Positions 50,502 to 59,646 of a stretch of DNA of 64,000 nucleotides are shown here, one piece after another. Position 1 is the first letter of the stretch. Every line of letters begins with the position of its first letter. The stretch comes from Thermomicrobiales bacterium (GTDB lineage: Bacteria > Chloroflexota > Chloroflexia > Thermomicrobiales > UBA6265): contig JAWKPF010000004.1 of the NCBI GenBank assembly GCA_041390825.1, positions 124,001 through 188,000 on the forward strand, in the 5' to 3' direction. The position numbers and the translations under genes are program-made. Below the pieces are notes generated by a model. The model saw nothing but the letters and a program-made list of their open reading frames with translations, made no database searches and was not told the DNA's origin.

Positions 50502-51743
50502 GTGCGGATAACCAGGAGCGACGATGCGCAAACGATCTCGGATCGGCGTGTCGAACTCATCGTTTGGATGCTGGCGCTGACCACCTTCGCCTATGTCAGC
50601 CTGTCGGTTTCGCTCAGCCCGTTGCTGACGTCGATCGCCACGACCTTCGGTGTGTCGGAGAGCGCCGCCGGGCAACTGGCGACGATCCAGGGTGTGGTGG
50701 GAACGATTTCGGCGTTGGTGTCGGCGCCGTGGATGAACCGATATCCGCGGAGAACGTGGCTGCGGGCTGAACTGGCGTTGCTCTGCGTCGGTGTGGCGCT
50801 CGCCGCACTGGCGCCGAGCTTTGCGGTGATTGTGGTTGCCCGGGTGATCACCGGCATTGCCGCGGGGGCTTTGGTGGCGAATTGCTTCACCGCTGCCGGG
50901 GAGGTGGTGCGCGACCCACAACGGCAAGGGCGCGCGGTGGGGATCGTAGCATCGGGCACGACGATTGCCACCATGATCGGATTGCCGATGGTCGCTTGGC
51001 TGAACGGTCTGTTCGGCTGGCGCTGGGCGATGGCCTGTTTGCTCATCCCGATGGGTCTCGCCCTGGCTGGCACGAGTCTGCTGCCGAGGGGCGTGCGGGA
51101 ACATGGCGAAGACGAGAGCCATGGGGAAGCGATCGACAGCGGTGCGTTGCGTCAGGTCATGCGAGGAGACCGGGCCGCGCTGGTGCTGATCGTGGTTGGC
51201 GGGATCATCTTCGTGGCGTATATCGGATGGGTGACGTATTACAGCGCATATGTCGAGCGCGATTTCGACGGCGACGCGCGGCTTATTGGTTTGCTCTTTC
51301 TGGTTGGGGGCGTATTCGAGCTGGCAGGCAACTTTCTCGCGCCGGCGCTTTCGCATCGGGCGCCGGTGCGGTGGATCACGATTGCGGGCGCGGCCGGGAT
51401 CGCGCTGGCATTGCTCGGTAGCGGTGTCGTCTTTCGCACGACCACCGGGTTGATTGCCGGGATCGCATTGCTCCATCTTGCGACATCGTTTGCCTATGTG
51501 GGGCTGAACACCTTGCTCTTGCGGCGTCCGGCAGCGATTCGCGGTACCGTGATGGCGTTGTCGTCCGCGGCAGTCGGGTTTGGCGGCGCGATGGGCGCAT
51601 TGATCGGCGGAGTTGTGCTTTCGCGGACGGACGACTACGAGTCGATTTTTCATGTATTGGGCGCTGTGATGGCGGCAGGCGCCGCTGCCCTTGTGGTGGC
51701 GCTGCGTTCGAGCGACGAGACTCGCATGGAGCTGGAGGAGTGA
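50502..51743 (+). CDS. MFS transporter
   Basis: A 413-residue, roughly 12-helix protein of the major facilitator superfamily, in the drug/sugar-efflux type. The loop after helix two reads N-R-Y-P-R-R-T-W-L, and a V-A-R-V-I-T-G-I-A-A-G-A block in helix four fits the family. A charged central loop around residues 200-220 divides the halves. The GTG at 50502 lacks a clear ribosome site. Substrate is not indicated. The small gene at 51746 follows after two bases, suggesting an operon. Confidence 0.85.
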   Translation: MRITRSDDAQTISDRRVELIVWMLALTTFAYVSLSVSLSPLLTSIATTFGVSESAAGQLATIQGVVGTISALVSAPWMNRYPRRTWLRAELALLCVGVALAALAPSFAVIVVARVITGIAAGALVANCFTAAGEVVRDPQRQGRAVGIVASGTTIATMIGLPMVAWLNGLFGWRWAMACLLIPMGLALAGTSLLPRGVREHGEDESHGEAIDSGALRQVMRGDRAALVLIVVGGIIFVAYIGWVTYYSAYVERDFDGDARLIGLLFLVGGVFELAGNFLAPALSHRAPVRWITIAGAAGIALALLGSGVVFRTTTGLIAGIALLHLATSFAYVGLNTLLLRRPAAIRGTVMALSSAAVGFGGAMGALIGGVVLSRTDDYESIFHVLGAVMAAGAAALVVALRSSDETRMELEE

Positions 51744-51745
51744 CG

Positions 51746-52228
51746 ATGAGCGGGTTGATCGATCCTGGACCGATCGAGTTCGATGCGGAGGTGCTTGGCG
51801 AAGGCGGGGGCACGTGGGTGGATGTGCCGCTGAATCTCAAGCAAACCTACGGCAAGGGGAACCTTGTGCCGATCAATGCGACTTTCAATGGGACGGCGCC
51901 ATATCAGGGCATCCTGGCGATGATGGGCGGTGATTGCCCCATGTTGCTGATCCGGAGCGATGTGCGCGCACAGCTCGGGGTAACCGTGGGCGATCGCGTG
52001 CATGTCCGCATCGAGCTCGATACGAAGCCGCGCGTGGTCGAGTTGCCAGAGGATGCGTCGACCGCGGTGGGCGCGAATCCTGAGGCGCAAGCGGTCTGGG
52101 ATCGACTCGCGCCGAGTCACCGGCGCGAATATGTCCGCTGGATCGAGGACGCCAAGCGGCCGGAGACGCGCCAACGGCGCATCGAGGAAACCGTGCGTAA
52201 ACTGAGCGCAGGTGAGAAACTGCGGTAG
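51746..52228 (+). CDS. DUF1905/YdeI (OmdA)-type protein
   Basis: From the ATG at 51746 (GGAGGAG upstream) the product has 160 residues. The N-terminal part, with F-D-A-E-V-L-G-E-G-G-G-T-W-V-D-V-P and G-V-T-V-G-D-R-V-H-V-R-I-E-L-D, matches DUF1905, a small barrel domain. The C-terminal segment, with H-R-R-E-Y-V-R-W-I-E-D-A-K-R-P-E-T-R-Q-R-R-I, matches the YdeI/OmdA-type helical tail sometimes called bacteriocin-protection. The molecular function is not known. It is coupled to the MFS gene. Confidence 0.78.
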   Translation: MSGLIDPGPIEFDAEVLGEGGGTWVDVPLNLKQTYGKGNLVPINATFNGTAPYQGILAMMGGDCPMLLIRSDVRAQLGVTVGDRVHVRIELDTKPRVVELPEDASTAVGANPEAQAVWDRLAPSHRREYVRWIEDAKRPETRQRRIEETVRKLSAGEKLR

Positions 52229-52264
52229 CGGTCAGCCGTATTCAATCGCAGTGGAGGAGACGAG

Positions 52265-52492
52265 ATGAGCAACGGCCCACTGTTTCCGAAGAAGTCCGAG
52301 ACCAACGAGGAGCCGACGACCGGGTCTCAGGTGGAGATCGAACGCTCGGACGATCCGAATTTTGGCAAGACGACGAGCCGTGGACGGGGTAGTTTGCCGA
52401 CGATGCAGGGAAAGCAAATCGGCTGCGGCACGTCGGTGTTCGTGCTGATGCTGTTGGTTGCGATCGTGGTGGCTGGGCAAGCGCTGCTCTAG
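52265..52492 (+). CDS. Small protein with a C-terminal membrane helix
   Basis: A 75-residue protein of unknown family. Residues 1-50 are polar and charged; residues 53-74 form one hydrophobic helix (S-V-F-V-L-M-L-L-V-A-I-V-V-A), so it is probably tail-anchored with the N-terminus in the cytosol. A GGAGGAG site precedes the ATG. It lies between the DUF1905 gene and a glycosyltransferase gene on the same strand. Confidence 0.55.
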   Translation: MSNGPLFPKKSETNEEPTTGSQVEIERSDDPNFGKTTSRGRGSLPTMQGKQIGCGTSVFVLMLLVAIVVAGQALL

Positions 52493-52546
52493 CAGCGACC
52501 GTGCAGCGCCGCGACGGGTATTCGTGGATCGTCCCGTCGTTCTTCG

Positions 52547-53407
52547 ATGCGGCACATGCTGGTTTCGATCCTGACACCTTCACTCAACCAGCGGGAGTGG
52601 TTGGCGGACAATCTCCAGTCCGTGGCCAGACAGAGCTATGCCCAGATCGAGCATGTGGTGATGGATGGTGGCTCCGTCGATGGAAGCGTCGAGGTGTTGG
52701 CCGCGCATTCGCGGCCGGGATTGATCTGGGTCAGTGAACCGGATGCGGGACAGTCTCACGCGCTGAACAAAGCGCTCGCCGCGAGTGCAGGGGAGATTGT
52801 GGGGTGGATCAACGCTGACGATGGCTATGTCGATCGCCGCGCGGTGGAGTTGGCGGCCAACTGTTTCAAGCGTCGCCCCGACGTCGATGTGGTGTATGGA
52901 CATTCTCTTCTCGTTGGGCCCACGAATACCGTCTTGCAGGTCTTGTGGGCGCCTCCCTATTCACGCGCCCTCTCGGGGTACGTCACACCGTTTTTTCAGC
53001 CAGCGGTTTTCTTCCGCCGCACGGTCCTGGCGGCCGGGTTCGTCGACGAATCGTTGGACTATGTGATGGATTTCGATCTGTGGCGACGATTGCGAGAGAC
53101 CGCCACCTTCCAGCGGATTCCGATCTATGTTGGGCTCGAACGTCATCAGCCAGGCCGCAAGGTCTATTCGGCCGCCTATCGGACCGAGCGGGCAGCCTAT
53201 TTTCAGACGAATCTTCCGGAACGTGACCAGTGGCGATTCCGTGGGATGCGCATGACGTATGCGGCGTTCGAGCGGGGAAGCGGCATCGCGGCGTCGATCC
53301 TGGCAGAACGCGACATCGAGCCTGCAGTCGATCTCCGTTGGCCACCGTTGTTCCGCCTTTGGAGGACGCAGCTCGCGTTGCATCGAAACGAGCTTCCCGT
53401 TACGTGA
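52547..53407 (+). CDS. Glycosyltransferase family 2 protein
   Basis: The 286-residue protein starts with the GT2 pattern S-I-L-T-P-S-L-N-Q and has V-M-D-G-G-S-x-D-G-S. The D-x-D-like I-N-A-D-D-G-Y near residue 88 should bind the nucleotide sugar and metal. M-D-F-D-L-W-R-R-L near 160 fits the acceptor-side region. No membrane helix is seen, so it works as a soluble or peripheral enzyme transferring sugar to a cell-surface polymer or lipid. No other polysaccharide gene adjoins it. Start codon context is not strong. Confidence 0.82.
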   Translation: MRHMLVSILTPSLNQREWLADNLQSVARQSYAQIEHVVMDGGSVDGSVEVLAAHSRPGLIWVSEPDAGQSHALNKALAASAGEIVGWINADDGYVDRRAVELAANCFKRRPDVDVVYGHSLLVGPTNTVLQVLWAPPYSRALSGYVTPFFQPAVFFRRTVLAAGFVDESLDYVMDFDLWRRLRETATFQRIPIYVGLERHQPGRKVYSAAYRTERAAYFQTNLPERDQWRFRGMRMTYAAFERGSGIAASILAERDIEPAVDLRWPPLFRLWRTQLALHRNELPVT

Positions 53408-53504
53408 GCAACGCACGAGATGGGGCGAAGCGTCGCCACTCTTCCGGGCCGGCATATCGGGATTGGCGGGGTTCGGATCGAACAGAGACGCGCAAGACGC
53501 GCAA

Positions 53505-53526
53505 ACGCCCGGGAGGTCCCGGGCGT
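53505..53526 (-). terminator. Terminator-like hairpin
   Basis: A perfect 10-bp stem (ACGCCCGGGA / TCCCGGGCGT) with two central bases lies 35 bases past the end of the minus-strand six-SH3b gene and about 100 bases past the glycosyltransferase stop. On the minus strand it is followed by TTTGCGCG. Confidence 0.55.
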
Positions 53527-53560
53527 CTGCACCATTCCGTTGTGTCCGGTTCGAAGCCCT

Positions 53561-55681
53561 CTAGGCGGTGACCGGACCGAGATACCGACCCGCCACCCAG
53601 CCAGTGACCGAATCGGTTGTGGTGACCTGGAACCAGTAGACTCCATCGATCACGTGCGGATTGACATTGAGGACGCTCACTTGGGCGCCCTGCGCGAGGC
53701 TTTGCAGGATGGTTGCACTGGCGCCGGCGGCGGAGCGCAGATTGACGGGCCCGTCGGCAACGACTGCGACCTCGCCGAGGGCGAACCCGCCCGTAACGTA
53801 GTCGGTCGCGACGAAGCCGGTGATTCCGGCATTCTCGACCTGGTTCCAGTCGTACCCGTCGGCGGTTGTGGTTTCGCCCAGGACGAGCATTCCGTCGCCG
53901 TCGGTCAGGCTGGCCAGAATCTGGCCGCTGGTGCTCGGGGTGGCGCGCAGATTGAGCGGTGGATCGGAGACGAAGATCCAGTCGCCGGCTCCGAAGGCTC
54001 CGGACGGCGGGGTGACCGGGGGCGCATCGGAAAGAGCCAGATATTCGGCCGCCACCCAACCGGAAACGACACCGCTGACATCGATCTTGTACCAGTCACG
54101 GCCATCGACATTGGTGGGACCGCCGGTGATCACCGCGATGGTGCCTTCGAAGATGGTGTCGAGCACGGTGCTATTGACACCAGCTTCGCTGCGCACGTTG
54201 AGCGAATCGGTGGTGACATAGACCACGTCGCCGGTGGACCAACCGACCTTGTCGAGTAGCTCACCTGCAACCCAGCCGGAGCTGCCGGATTCGGCGGTGA
54301 CGCGGTACCAGGTATAGCCATCGGCAGCGGATGGGCCGCCTGTGACGGTCAGGAGATCTCCGGTCTTGAGCACGGCGACCACGGAGTTGCTGATGCCGGC
54401 CGCGCTGCGCAGATTGGCAGGTCCGTCCACGACCACCGCGCGATCGCCTGCGGCGAAGTCCCCATTGGGAGACGGGTTCGTGCCGGGAGTCGCCGTTGGA
54501 GACGGATTTGGCTGATTCACCTTCTGGAGGAAATCGGCCGCGACCCAGCCAGTGGCGCTCTCGGCGGTTTGCACCTGGTACCAGGTGTAGCCGTTGCCGG
54601 CCGAGGGGGCGCTCAGGATGGTGAGCACGGCTTCCTGGGGAATGGACTGGATCACCGGGGCACTGGTGCCGGCGGCGGATCGGAGATTGATCGGTCCGTC
54701 GAACACGAAGACCTGATCGCCGATCGCGAAGGTGGCATTGGCGTCGGGCACGATCTGGAGGGCATCGACGATGACCCAGCCGGTCTGCCCGGATGACGAG
54801 GTGACCTGATACCAGTTGTAGCCATTGGCGGCGACCGGTCCGGAAACGATGGTGAGTTGCGTGCCGATTGCGAGCGAACCGAGCGAGCTGGAAGAGGTGC
54901 CGGCGGCCGAGCGCAGGTTGAGCGGACCTTCGGCGACGACCACTTGATCGCCGGGAACGAAGACATCTCCGGTATCGGCAGGCGCAACGGATTCGTCCGC
55001 GGCGGAATCGACCGGTTCATCCACAGCGCTGTCGTCAACCGACGGAGCCTCAGCGGGAGGTGGAGCGGTGGTGGCGGTTGGCGAAGGGCGCAGCCCGGCA
55101 GTCGGTTGCGGAGTGACCTCGGAAAGCTCCTCGGTCGCAGCCGGTTCCGCTGGAGGATCGGCGGTGGTGTTCTCGGTGGCGGGAGGCTCGATCACGGGTG
55201 CGTCGGCAGACATCAGGAGGTACATGTCGAGCGAGGCGGAAGGGCTGGCCGCGCTGGTGGTGAAGCGATAGTCGAAGGATGCGGATTGCCCGGAGGCGAC
55301 GCCTTCGCCCTGGACCAGGAAGGCGGACGTGCCGTCGGGCAGAGTGCTGTGCTTGAAGCCCCATTCATCGGTCGCGGAGCCGGAGGACGTGGTGGTCCAG
55401 CGGAAGGTGTTGCCGTCCAGCACGGCGTCGCTGATGGTGAGCGGAGCGATGGCGCCGTTGATGGCCGTCAGGATGACATCGACCCCACTGGTGATGGGGA
55501 TGCAGTCGTCGGGGACCATGGCCTGGAGGGTGACGCCCGGAGGGCAACGATAGACATCGAGCGCGATCGTGCGCGTGGTGTTGTCCTGGGCAGCGGCCGG
55601 CATCGATCCGGCGAGCGGCGTGACAAGCAGTCCAGCCAAGAGTGCCACAATGGCAACGATGTGTCGTAGTCGCATTTGCAT
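53561..55681 (-). CDS. Exported protein of six SH3b domains
   Basis: From the ATG at 55681 the protein has 706 residues; an ATG 13 codons earlier is possible. After a signal peptide ending P-A-A-A-Q comes a domain starting Y-R-C-P-P-G-V-T-L, which resembles the opening of the modules in the 1721-residue protein. A Pro/Glu/Thr-rich linker follows, then six SH3b domains of about 70 residues. Their starts read (P/A/S)-(L/I/A/V)-N-(L/V)-R-(S/A) and their ends (G/A)-W-V-(A/I); spacing is regular. No enzymatic domain is seen. A cell-wall or matrix-binding role is likely. Confidence 0.82.
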   Translation of the reverse strand: MQMRLRHIVAIVALLAGLLVTPLAGSMPAAAQDNTTRTIALDVYRCPPGVTLQAMVPDDCIPITSGVDVILTAINGAIAPLTISDAVLDGNTFRWTTTSSGSATDEWGFKHSTLPDGTSAFLVQGEGVASGQSASFDYRFTTSAASPSASLDMYLLMSADAPVIEPPATENTTADPPAEPAATEELSEVTPQPTAGLRPSPTATTAPPPAEAPSVDDSAVDEPVDSAADESVAPADTGDVFVPGDQVVVAEGPLNLRSAAGTSSSSLGSLAIGTQLTIVSGPVAANGYNWYQVTSSSGQTGWVIVDALQIVPDANATFAIGDQVFVFDGPINLRSAAGTSAPVIQSIPQEAVLTILSAPSAGNGYTWYQVQTAESATGWVAADFLQKVNQPNPSPTATPGTNPSPNGDFAAGDRAVVVDGPANLRSAAGISNSVVAVLKTGDLLTVTGGPSAADGYTWYRVTAESGSSGWVAGELLDKVGWSTGDVVYVTTDSLNVRSEAGVNSTVLDTIFEGTIAVITGGPTNVDGRDWYKIDVSGVVSGWVAAEYLALSDAPPVTPPSGAFGAGDWIFVSDPPLNLRATPSTSGQILASLTDGDGMLVLGETTTADGYDWNQVENAGITGFVATDYVTGGFALGEVAVVADGPVNLRSAAGASATILQSLAQGAQVSVLNVNPHVIDGVYWFQVTTTDSVTGWVAGRYLGPVTA

Positions 55682-56022
55682 GCGGAAGCCCCCATTCCGT
55701 CGTCTGGCAGCGCCCTTCATCGCTGTCAGGGGCCATTATACGCACGTACACCTGTTTTGGGAACCCTGCAAAGCGGGAAATCCCCGCGTTCGTACGCGGG
55801 TAATTGTGCCTTTGCGGTCAAGATGGCCGATCAGAGTGACAGGCAGGCATCGGCTGGTCTGGCGGAACGATCGGGCGAATGACGTGTTGTGACCGTGAGG
55901 CGCGATTCCCCTCGCCATGCTCTGCTGGAGGGCATCAATTGGGGCTATGCGGGCGAACTCACGCCGAATGCAGCCCGTCTCTCCAACGGAGAGACGGGCT
56001 GCTGGCAGCTGCGGAAGGAATG
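55682..56022. other. Gene-free gap with a terminator hairpin
   Basis: This 341-base stretch between two minus-strand SH3b genes should contain the promoter of the six-domain protein. Apart from the hairpin at 55971-56001 I see no repeat or convincing coding frame. Confidence 0.4.
55971..56001 (-). terminator. Strong hairpin after the three-SH3b protein gene
   Basis: A perfect 14-bp stem (CAGCCCGTCTCTCC / GGAGAGACGGGCTG) with loop AAC lies 22 bases past the stop codon on the minus strand. Only a few T bases follow. Confidence 0.7.
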
Positions 56023-56775
56023 TCAGGCGAGATAGGAATCGTAGGCCCAGCCGGCGGCGGAGCCATCGACCAGTTCGACGTAGCGGAATCCATTGCTCAG
56101 CTGGTCAGAAGGCCACACCATGGTTCCAGCGGGCATGACCCTGAGGACAGGCGCCGAGAGCGATGCGGACGACCGCAGGTTGAGCGCCGAGGTGACGCGC
56201 AGTTGCCCGATCGGGCCGCCATTGCCTTCGCCATCGCCCCCTCCACCCGAGAGATAGTCGAGCGAGACCCATCCGAGCTGCTGGGCGTAGCCAACGAGCT
56301 GGAAGTTGCCCTGGAAGCTGTCGAAGACTTCGACGCTCGTCCCTTGCGGGAGCGTGCGAATGACGGAATATCCGGTGCTGGGACCGCTGCGCATGTTCAC
56401 ATAGGCAGACGTGGTCTTGTAGCCGAGGCTTTGCGGAATGTCGGAGCTTCCTCCATTGCCGGTGGCAACGTAGTCGGCATGCACCCAGCCGATCGTGCCC
56501 TGATTCGAGACTTTCATGAATCCGTAGCTTTCCGGACCGACAGCCTGGAGCGGCGATTGGGGTGGAAGGACCCGGATGACGCCGTAGTCGGCGCCAGGAC
56601 CAGTGCGGAAGTTGACGTAGTCGGTGGTGCGATAGAAGCCGGATGCGGCCGCGGCGACTTCCTCGTCCTGGGCGGATGCGTTCGAGCCGAGGAGGGGCAG
56701 AGCGGCGACAGCAGTCGCGGCGGCGGACGAGCGCAGGAAGGCACGCCGGGAGAGATTGGATGAAATGGTTTCCAT
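56023..56775 (-). CDS. Tat-exported protein of three SH3b domains
   Basis: The ATG at 56775 follows AAGAGGAAA. The 250-residue protein has a clear Tat signal, L-S-R-R-A-F-L-R-S, and a cleavage region N-A-S-A-Q. Three SH3b domains follow; the first two have the V-N-(F/M)-R-(T/S)-G-P pattern with Y-G-V-I-R or Y-S-V-I-R and the third has L-N-L-R-S-S. The second domain ends in G-W-V-S-L-D-Y-L. Export by Tat suggests it folds before secretion, unlike the two larger SH3b proteins. No enzymatic domain is present. Confidence 0.82.
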   Translation of the reverse strand: METISSNLSRRAFLRSSAAATAVAALPLLGSNASAQDEEVAAAASGFYRTTDYVNFRTGPGADYGVIRVLPPQSPLQAVGPESYGFMKVSNQGTIGWVHADYVATGNGGSSDIPQSLGYKTTSAYVNMRSGPSTGYSVIRTLPQGTSVEVFDSFQGNFQLVGYAQQLGWVSLDYLSGGGGDGEGNGGPIGQLRVTSALNLRSSASLSAPVLRVMPAGTMVWPSDQLSNGFRYVELVDGSAAGWAYDSYLA

Positions 56776-57138
56776 GATGGTTTTCCTCTTATCGAATGAA
56801 ACGATTAGCAACACGATGACGAACTTTTGGGTAGCAACGGGATCACCCACGCGACGATGGGGGCGGGGCGTTCCGGAATCGGGCGGTCGTGGCATAGGCC
56901 CCGGCGAGACGGCAGGGACGCTCCTTGCAACGACCGGTGGTTGGCGATGGCGGATCCTTTCATGTCCGGGCGATTCGGGTATCGCCTCACTGAAGCTGAG
57001 TGTGGCAGCGGGGACCGGGATTGTCTCTCGGTAGGATGCAGTAATTCTTCATAAGAAGGTGCGGATTGGTAGATCGACGTAGAAGGCACGCAGCACGCGG
57101 TAGGCAGCAGGCAGAACGATCGGGGTCTTGCTCGGCGT
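56776..57138. other. Gene-free gap with a short heptamer array
   Basis: The 363-base gap should hold the promoter for the three-SH3b gene and the region downstream of the methyltransferase gene. A 7-bp-period repeat lies at 57086-57120. No other structure or convincing coding frame was seen. Confidence 0.4.
57086..57120. repeat. 7-bp-period repeat, GCACGCA/GCAGGCA
   Basis: Units in phase are GCACGCA, GCACGCG, GTAGGCA, GCAGGCA and a weaker GAACGAT. The sequence type is the same as at 7687 and 30562. Confidence 0.65.
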
Positions 57139-57867
57139 TCAGGGGCGATAGGCGGCGATGAGGGTGTGTCCGGCGCGCGCCCAGGGGATATCGATGCGGG
57201 TGTAGCCGGTCTGACGGAGCCAGTCGATCTGGTCGACGAGGGGGGAGGGGAAGTCCATTTCGAGGTCGGGCCAGGTGTAGATATTCCAGTGATCGTCGCG
57301 AAAGAACTCCCAGGAGGCCGGACTGCCGGAGAGCTCGCGCGATTGACGTTCGACATCCTCGTCCCAGGCGCGGGCGGCATGGCGCAGGGCGGCGGGGCTG
57401 GCTGGTTCGACCAGATCGGCTATGAGGAGCGCGCCGCCGGGGGAAAGGTGGCTGTGCAGATCGGCGAAGAGGCCGCGCTTGGCAGTTCCCTTCAGATGAT
57501 GGATCGCAAGGGAGGAAACGATGGCGCGCAGGTCGTTCGGGAGATTTGCGCGCCAGTTGGTGTCGAGTAGTTCGAACGCGCGGGTTTCCCAGCGGCCAGG
57601 ATAGGGAGCCAGCGATCGGGCGGTTTCGGCACGCATCTCGACGGAACCGTCGAGCGCGAGGATGGACGCGTTGGGGTATCGCTCCAGGATGGCGGCTGAG
57701 AGCCAACCGGCGCCGGACGCGAGTTCGACGACCTGGAAGGCCTCGTCGCGTTCGGCCGGGATCAGATCGAGGAACGCGTCCCGCAGTTCATCGCGGCGAG
57801 GGGTGAAGACCTTGCCCTGGTCGATGAAGATCTTCGATTCGTCCTCGTTCCAGTTTCGTTCGGTCAT
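57139..57867 (-). CDS. SAM-dependent methyltransferase, class I
   Basis: A 242-residue soluble methyltransferase. The SAM motif is V-V-E-L-A-S-G-A-G-W-L-S near residue 46, followed by I-L-A-L-D-G-S at the end of strand two and S-S-L-A-I-H-H-L-K at the motif-IV position. The fold is like small-molecule methyltransferases of the Methyltransf_25 type. The substrate is unknown. It is not evidently in an operon; the molybdoenzyme gene downstream in the same direction ends about 220 bases from its start. Confidence 0.8.
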   Translation of the reverse strand: MTERNWNEDESKIFIDQGKVFTPRRDELRDAFLDLIPAERDEAFQVVELASGAGWLSAAILERYPNASILALDGSVEMRAETARSLAPYPGRWETRAFELLDTNWRANLPNDLRAIVSSLAIHHLKGTAKRGLFADLHSHLSPGGALLIADLVEPASPAALRHAARAWDEDVERQSRELSGSPASWEFFRDDHWNIYTWPDLEMDFPSPLVDQIDWLRQTGYTRIDIPWARAGHTLIAAYRP

Positions 57868-58027
57868 GGTTTGCGATCGCCCCTGTCAGCGTCGAACGAC
57901 ACGGCTGGAGAAGCGGCTTCCCCTTCTTGCTTTCGACTCTTTGCCGTCTTCCAATGGTACGCGCAAGGAGGGACTTGTGATGTGTCAACGGGCCGGGATC
58001 GACTCGGGGCTTAGGGGCGGAGATGGG

Positions 58028-58067
58028 CCACCCGGCCAGGGCGTGAGCGTGCGTTCTGGCCGGGTGG
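58028..58067 (-). terminator. Hairpin after the molybdoenzyme gene
   Basis: A perfect 12-bp stem (CCACCCGGCCAG / CTGGCCGGGTGG) with a 16-base loop lies 20 bases past the stop codon of the sulfite-oxidase-like gene. No T-run follows. Confidence 0.55.
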
Positions 58068-58087
58068 GTAAGCGCGAGGGGCTGTCG

Positions 58088-59347
58088 TCAGGCGGTGACG
58101 TCGATCATCACGCGCTGGACGGCGTTGTATTGGTAGCCGAGCTGGTTCCATTGAGCGACGCCCGGTTGTGAGGTGGCGCGGTCGTCGGTGGCGCGGGTGA
58201 GCAGCCCGGTTGGTCCCGGGGTGGCGTCCCATAGGTATTCGAAATGCGCCCATGAGTGCTCGCCGCTCGAATCGGTGATGGTGGCGTCGTTCCAGGTCAC
58301 GCCGTTGTCGGTCGAGACCTCGACTTTGGCGATGGCGCCAAGTCCGGACCAGGCGTAGCCGGTGATCGGCACCTGGCCGGCTTTCACCTGGGAGTCGTAG
58401 GCGGGCGTCCAGATGGCAGACGACACCGGCATCTCACGGACCGGCCGGAGCACCTCATTCTGAGCAGTGATGACGATGTAGTTGCCGACGTTGAAATCGC
58501 CCTGGAAGGTGGTATCGAGCACAGTGAGGCCGATGATCCATTTGGTGGAGGCGATGCCACCCCAGCCGGGGACGAAGAGGCGCACCGGCCCACCATGAGG
58601 CGCGGGGAGCTCTTCGCCGTTCATTTGCAGAACCAGCATGGTGTCGGCGCCCATGGCGACGTCGATCGGCAGCCCACGTTGCATCTCGGGGAAATCACCC
58701 CCCTGGGAGACGACATCGATGGCGCCGTCCTTGACCCCGGCCTGATCGAGGACGACGTGGAGCGGCACACCGGTCCATTCGGCGTTGCCGATGGCGTCAT
58801 TGCGCCATTGACCGCCCTTGGCGGTGGGATTGAAGAAGCCGCGACCGTTGCCAGAGCATTCGAGGAATGACTGGTAGGTCTGCATCGGCATCCCTCGCAG
58901 GTCGTCCAGGGTGAGCTGAAGCGGGGTATCGACATGACCGCCCACCGTGAGCGTGTACTTCGACGGATCGTCGAGTTGGGCCGATGGTCCGTGCGATCGG
59001 ATGAAGAAGGCGTCGTTGGCAACGTCGAAGTCGGTCACCAGTTCCGGCGGGGTGCCAAAGTTGAATCCTCCGTGCGCGATCAGCGGTTGATCGACACCAA
59101 TCGACGCGAGGGATTTGGCCGGGTCGTCGTTGGGGGGAATGATCGTGAACGGGCTGGTGAGCTCGGGCAGCGCTGCCGCGGAGCCAGCTGTGGGTGTGCC
59201 GGCGACCGGGGTGGCGGCATCCTGCGCCCAGGCGCCGTCGGCCACGATCGAGGCGATGACCGGAGCGGCGAATCCTGCGGCGGCAAGGCGTTTCATCAGG
59301 GTGCGGCGATCGTAACGCGGGGCGGACGATTCGGTAGCGAGCATCAT
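58088..59347 (-). CDS. Tat-exported sulfite oxidase-like molybdoenzyme
   Basis: The ATG at 59347 follows GGAAAGGA. The 419-residue protein has a twin-arginine start (Arg14-Arg15) and signal ending G-A-W-A-Q. The molybdopterin domain includes F-L-E-C-S-G-N-G-R, where Cys164 should ligate molybdenum, and H-G-G-P-V-R-L-F-V-P-G-W-G-G. The C-terminal dimerisation domain has V-E-V-S-T-D-N-G-V-T-W and ends with Q-W-N-Q-L-G-Y-Q-Y-N. This is the SUOX family of sulfite oxidases and related oxidoreductases. There is no heme domain or adjoining cytochrome gene, so the electron acceptor is unknown. Substrate could be sulfite or another oxyanion. Confidence 0.87.
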   Translation of the reverse strand: MMLATESSAPRYDRRTLMKRLAAAGFAAPVIASIVADGAWAQDAATPVAGTPTAGSAAALPELTSPFTIIPPNDDPAKSLASIGVDQPLIAHGGFNFGTPPELVTDFDVANDAFFIRSHGPSAQLDDPSKYTLTVGGHVDTPLQLTLDDLRGMPMQTYQSFLECSGNGRGFFNPTAKGGQWRNDAIGNAEWTGVPLHVVLDQAGVKDGAIDVVSQGGDFPEMQRGLPIDVAMGADTMLVLQMNGEELPAPHGGPVRLFVPGWGGIASTKWIIGLTVLDTTFQGDFNVGNYIVITAQNEVLRPVREMPVSSAIWTPAYDSQVKAGQVPITGYAWSGLGAIAKVEVSTDNGVTWNDATITDSSGEHSWAHFEYLWDATPGPTGLLTRATDDRATSQPGVAQWNQLGYQYNAVQRVMIDVTA

Positions 59348-59646
59348 CTTGGTTGTCCTTTCCGAAGCACGGCTATGAACGATGCGTATCGCTTCTCCAA
59401 GCGTTGCACAGCCACGCGCGTTCGGCAGATTCGCGCAGGTGGTTCGGAGCGGAGCGCCGGCAATCGTTCGGAAAGGGTTACGGTCGTCGATGGACGAGCG
59501 GCAAGGAACGGTTGGCATCCCTCTCCCGGAGTTGGGAGAGCGTGCTTCTCAGGCAAAGCCGGGATGCGAGAGCACAAGGGACATGAGACAGGAGGACACA
59601 GTGGTCCTTCGCTCCGATTGGGCGGGGCAGCCTTGGGAGGTGGTGG

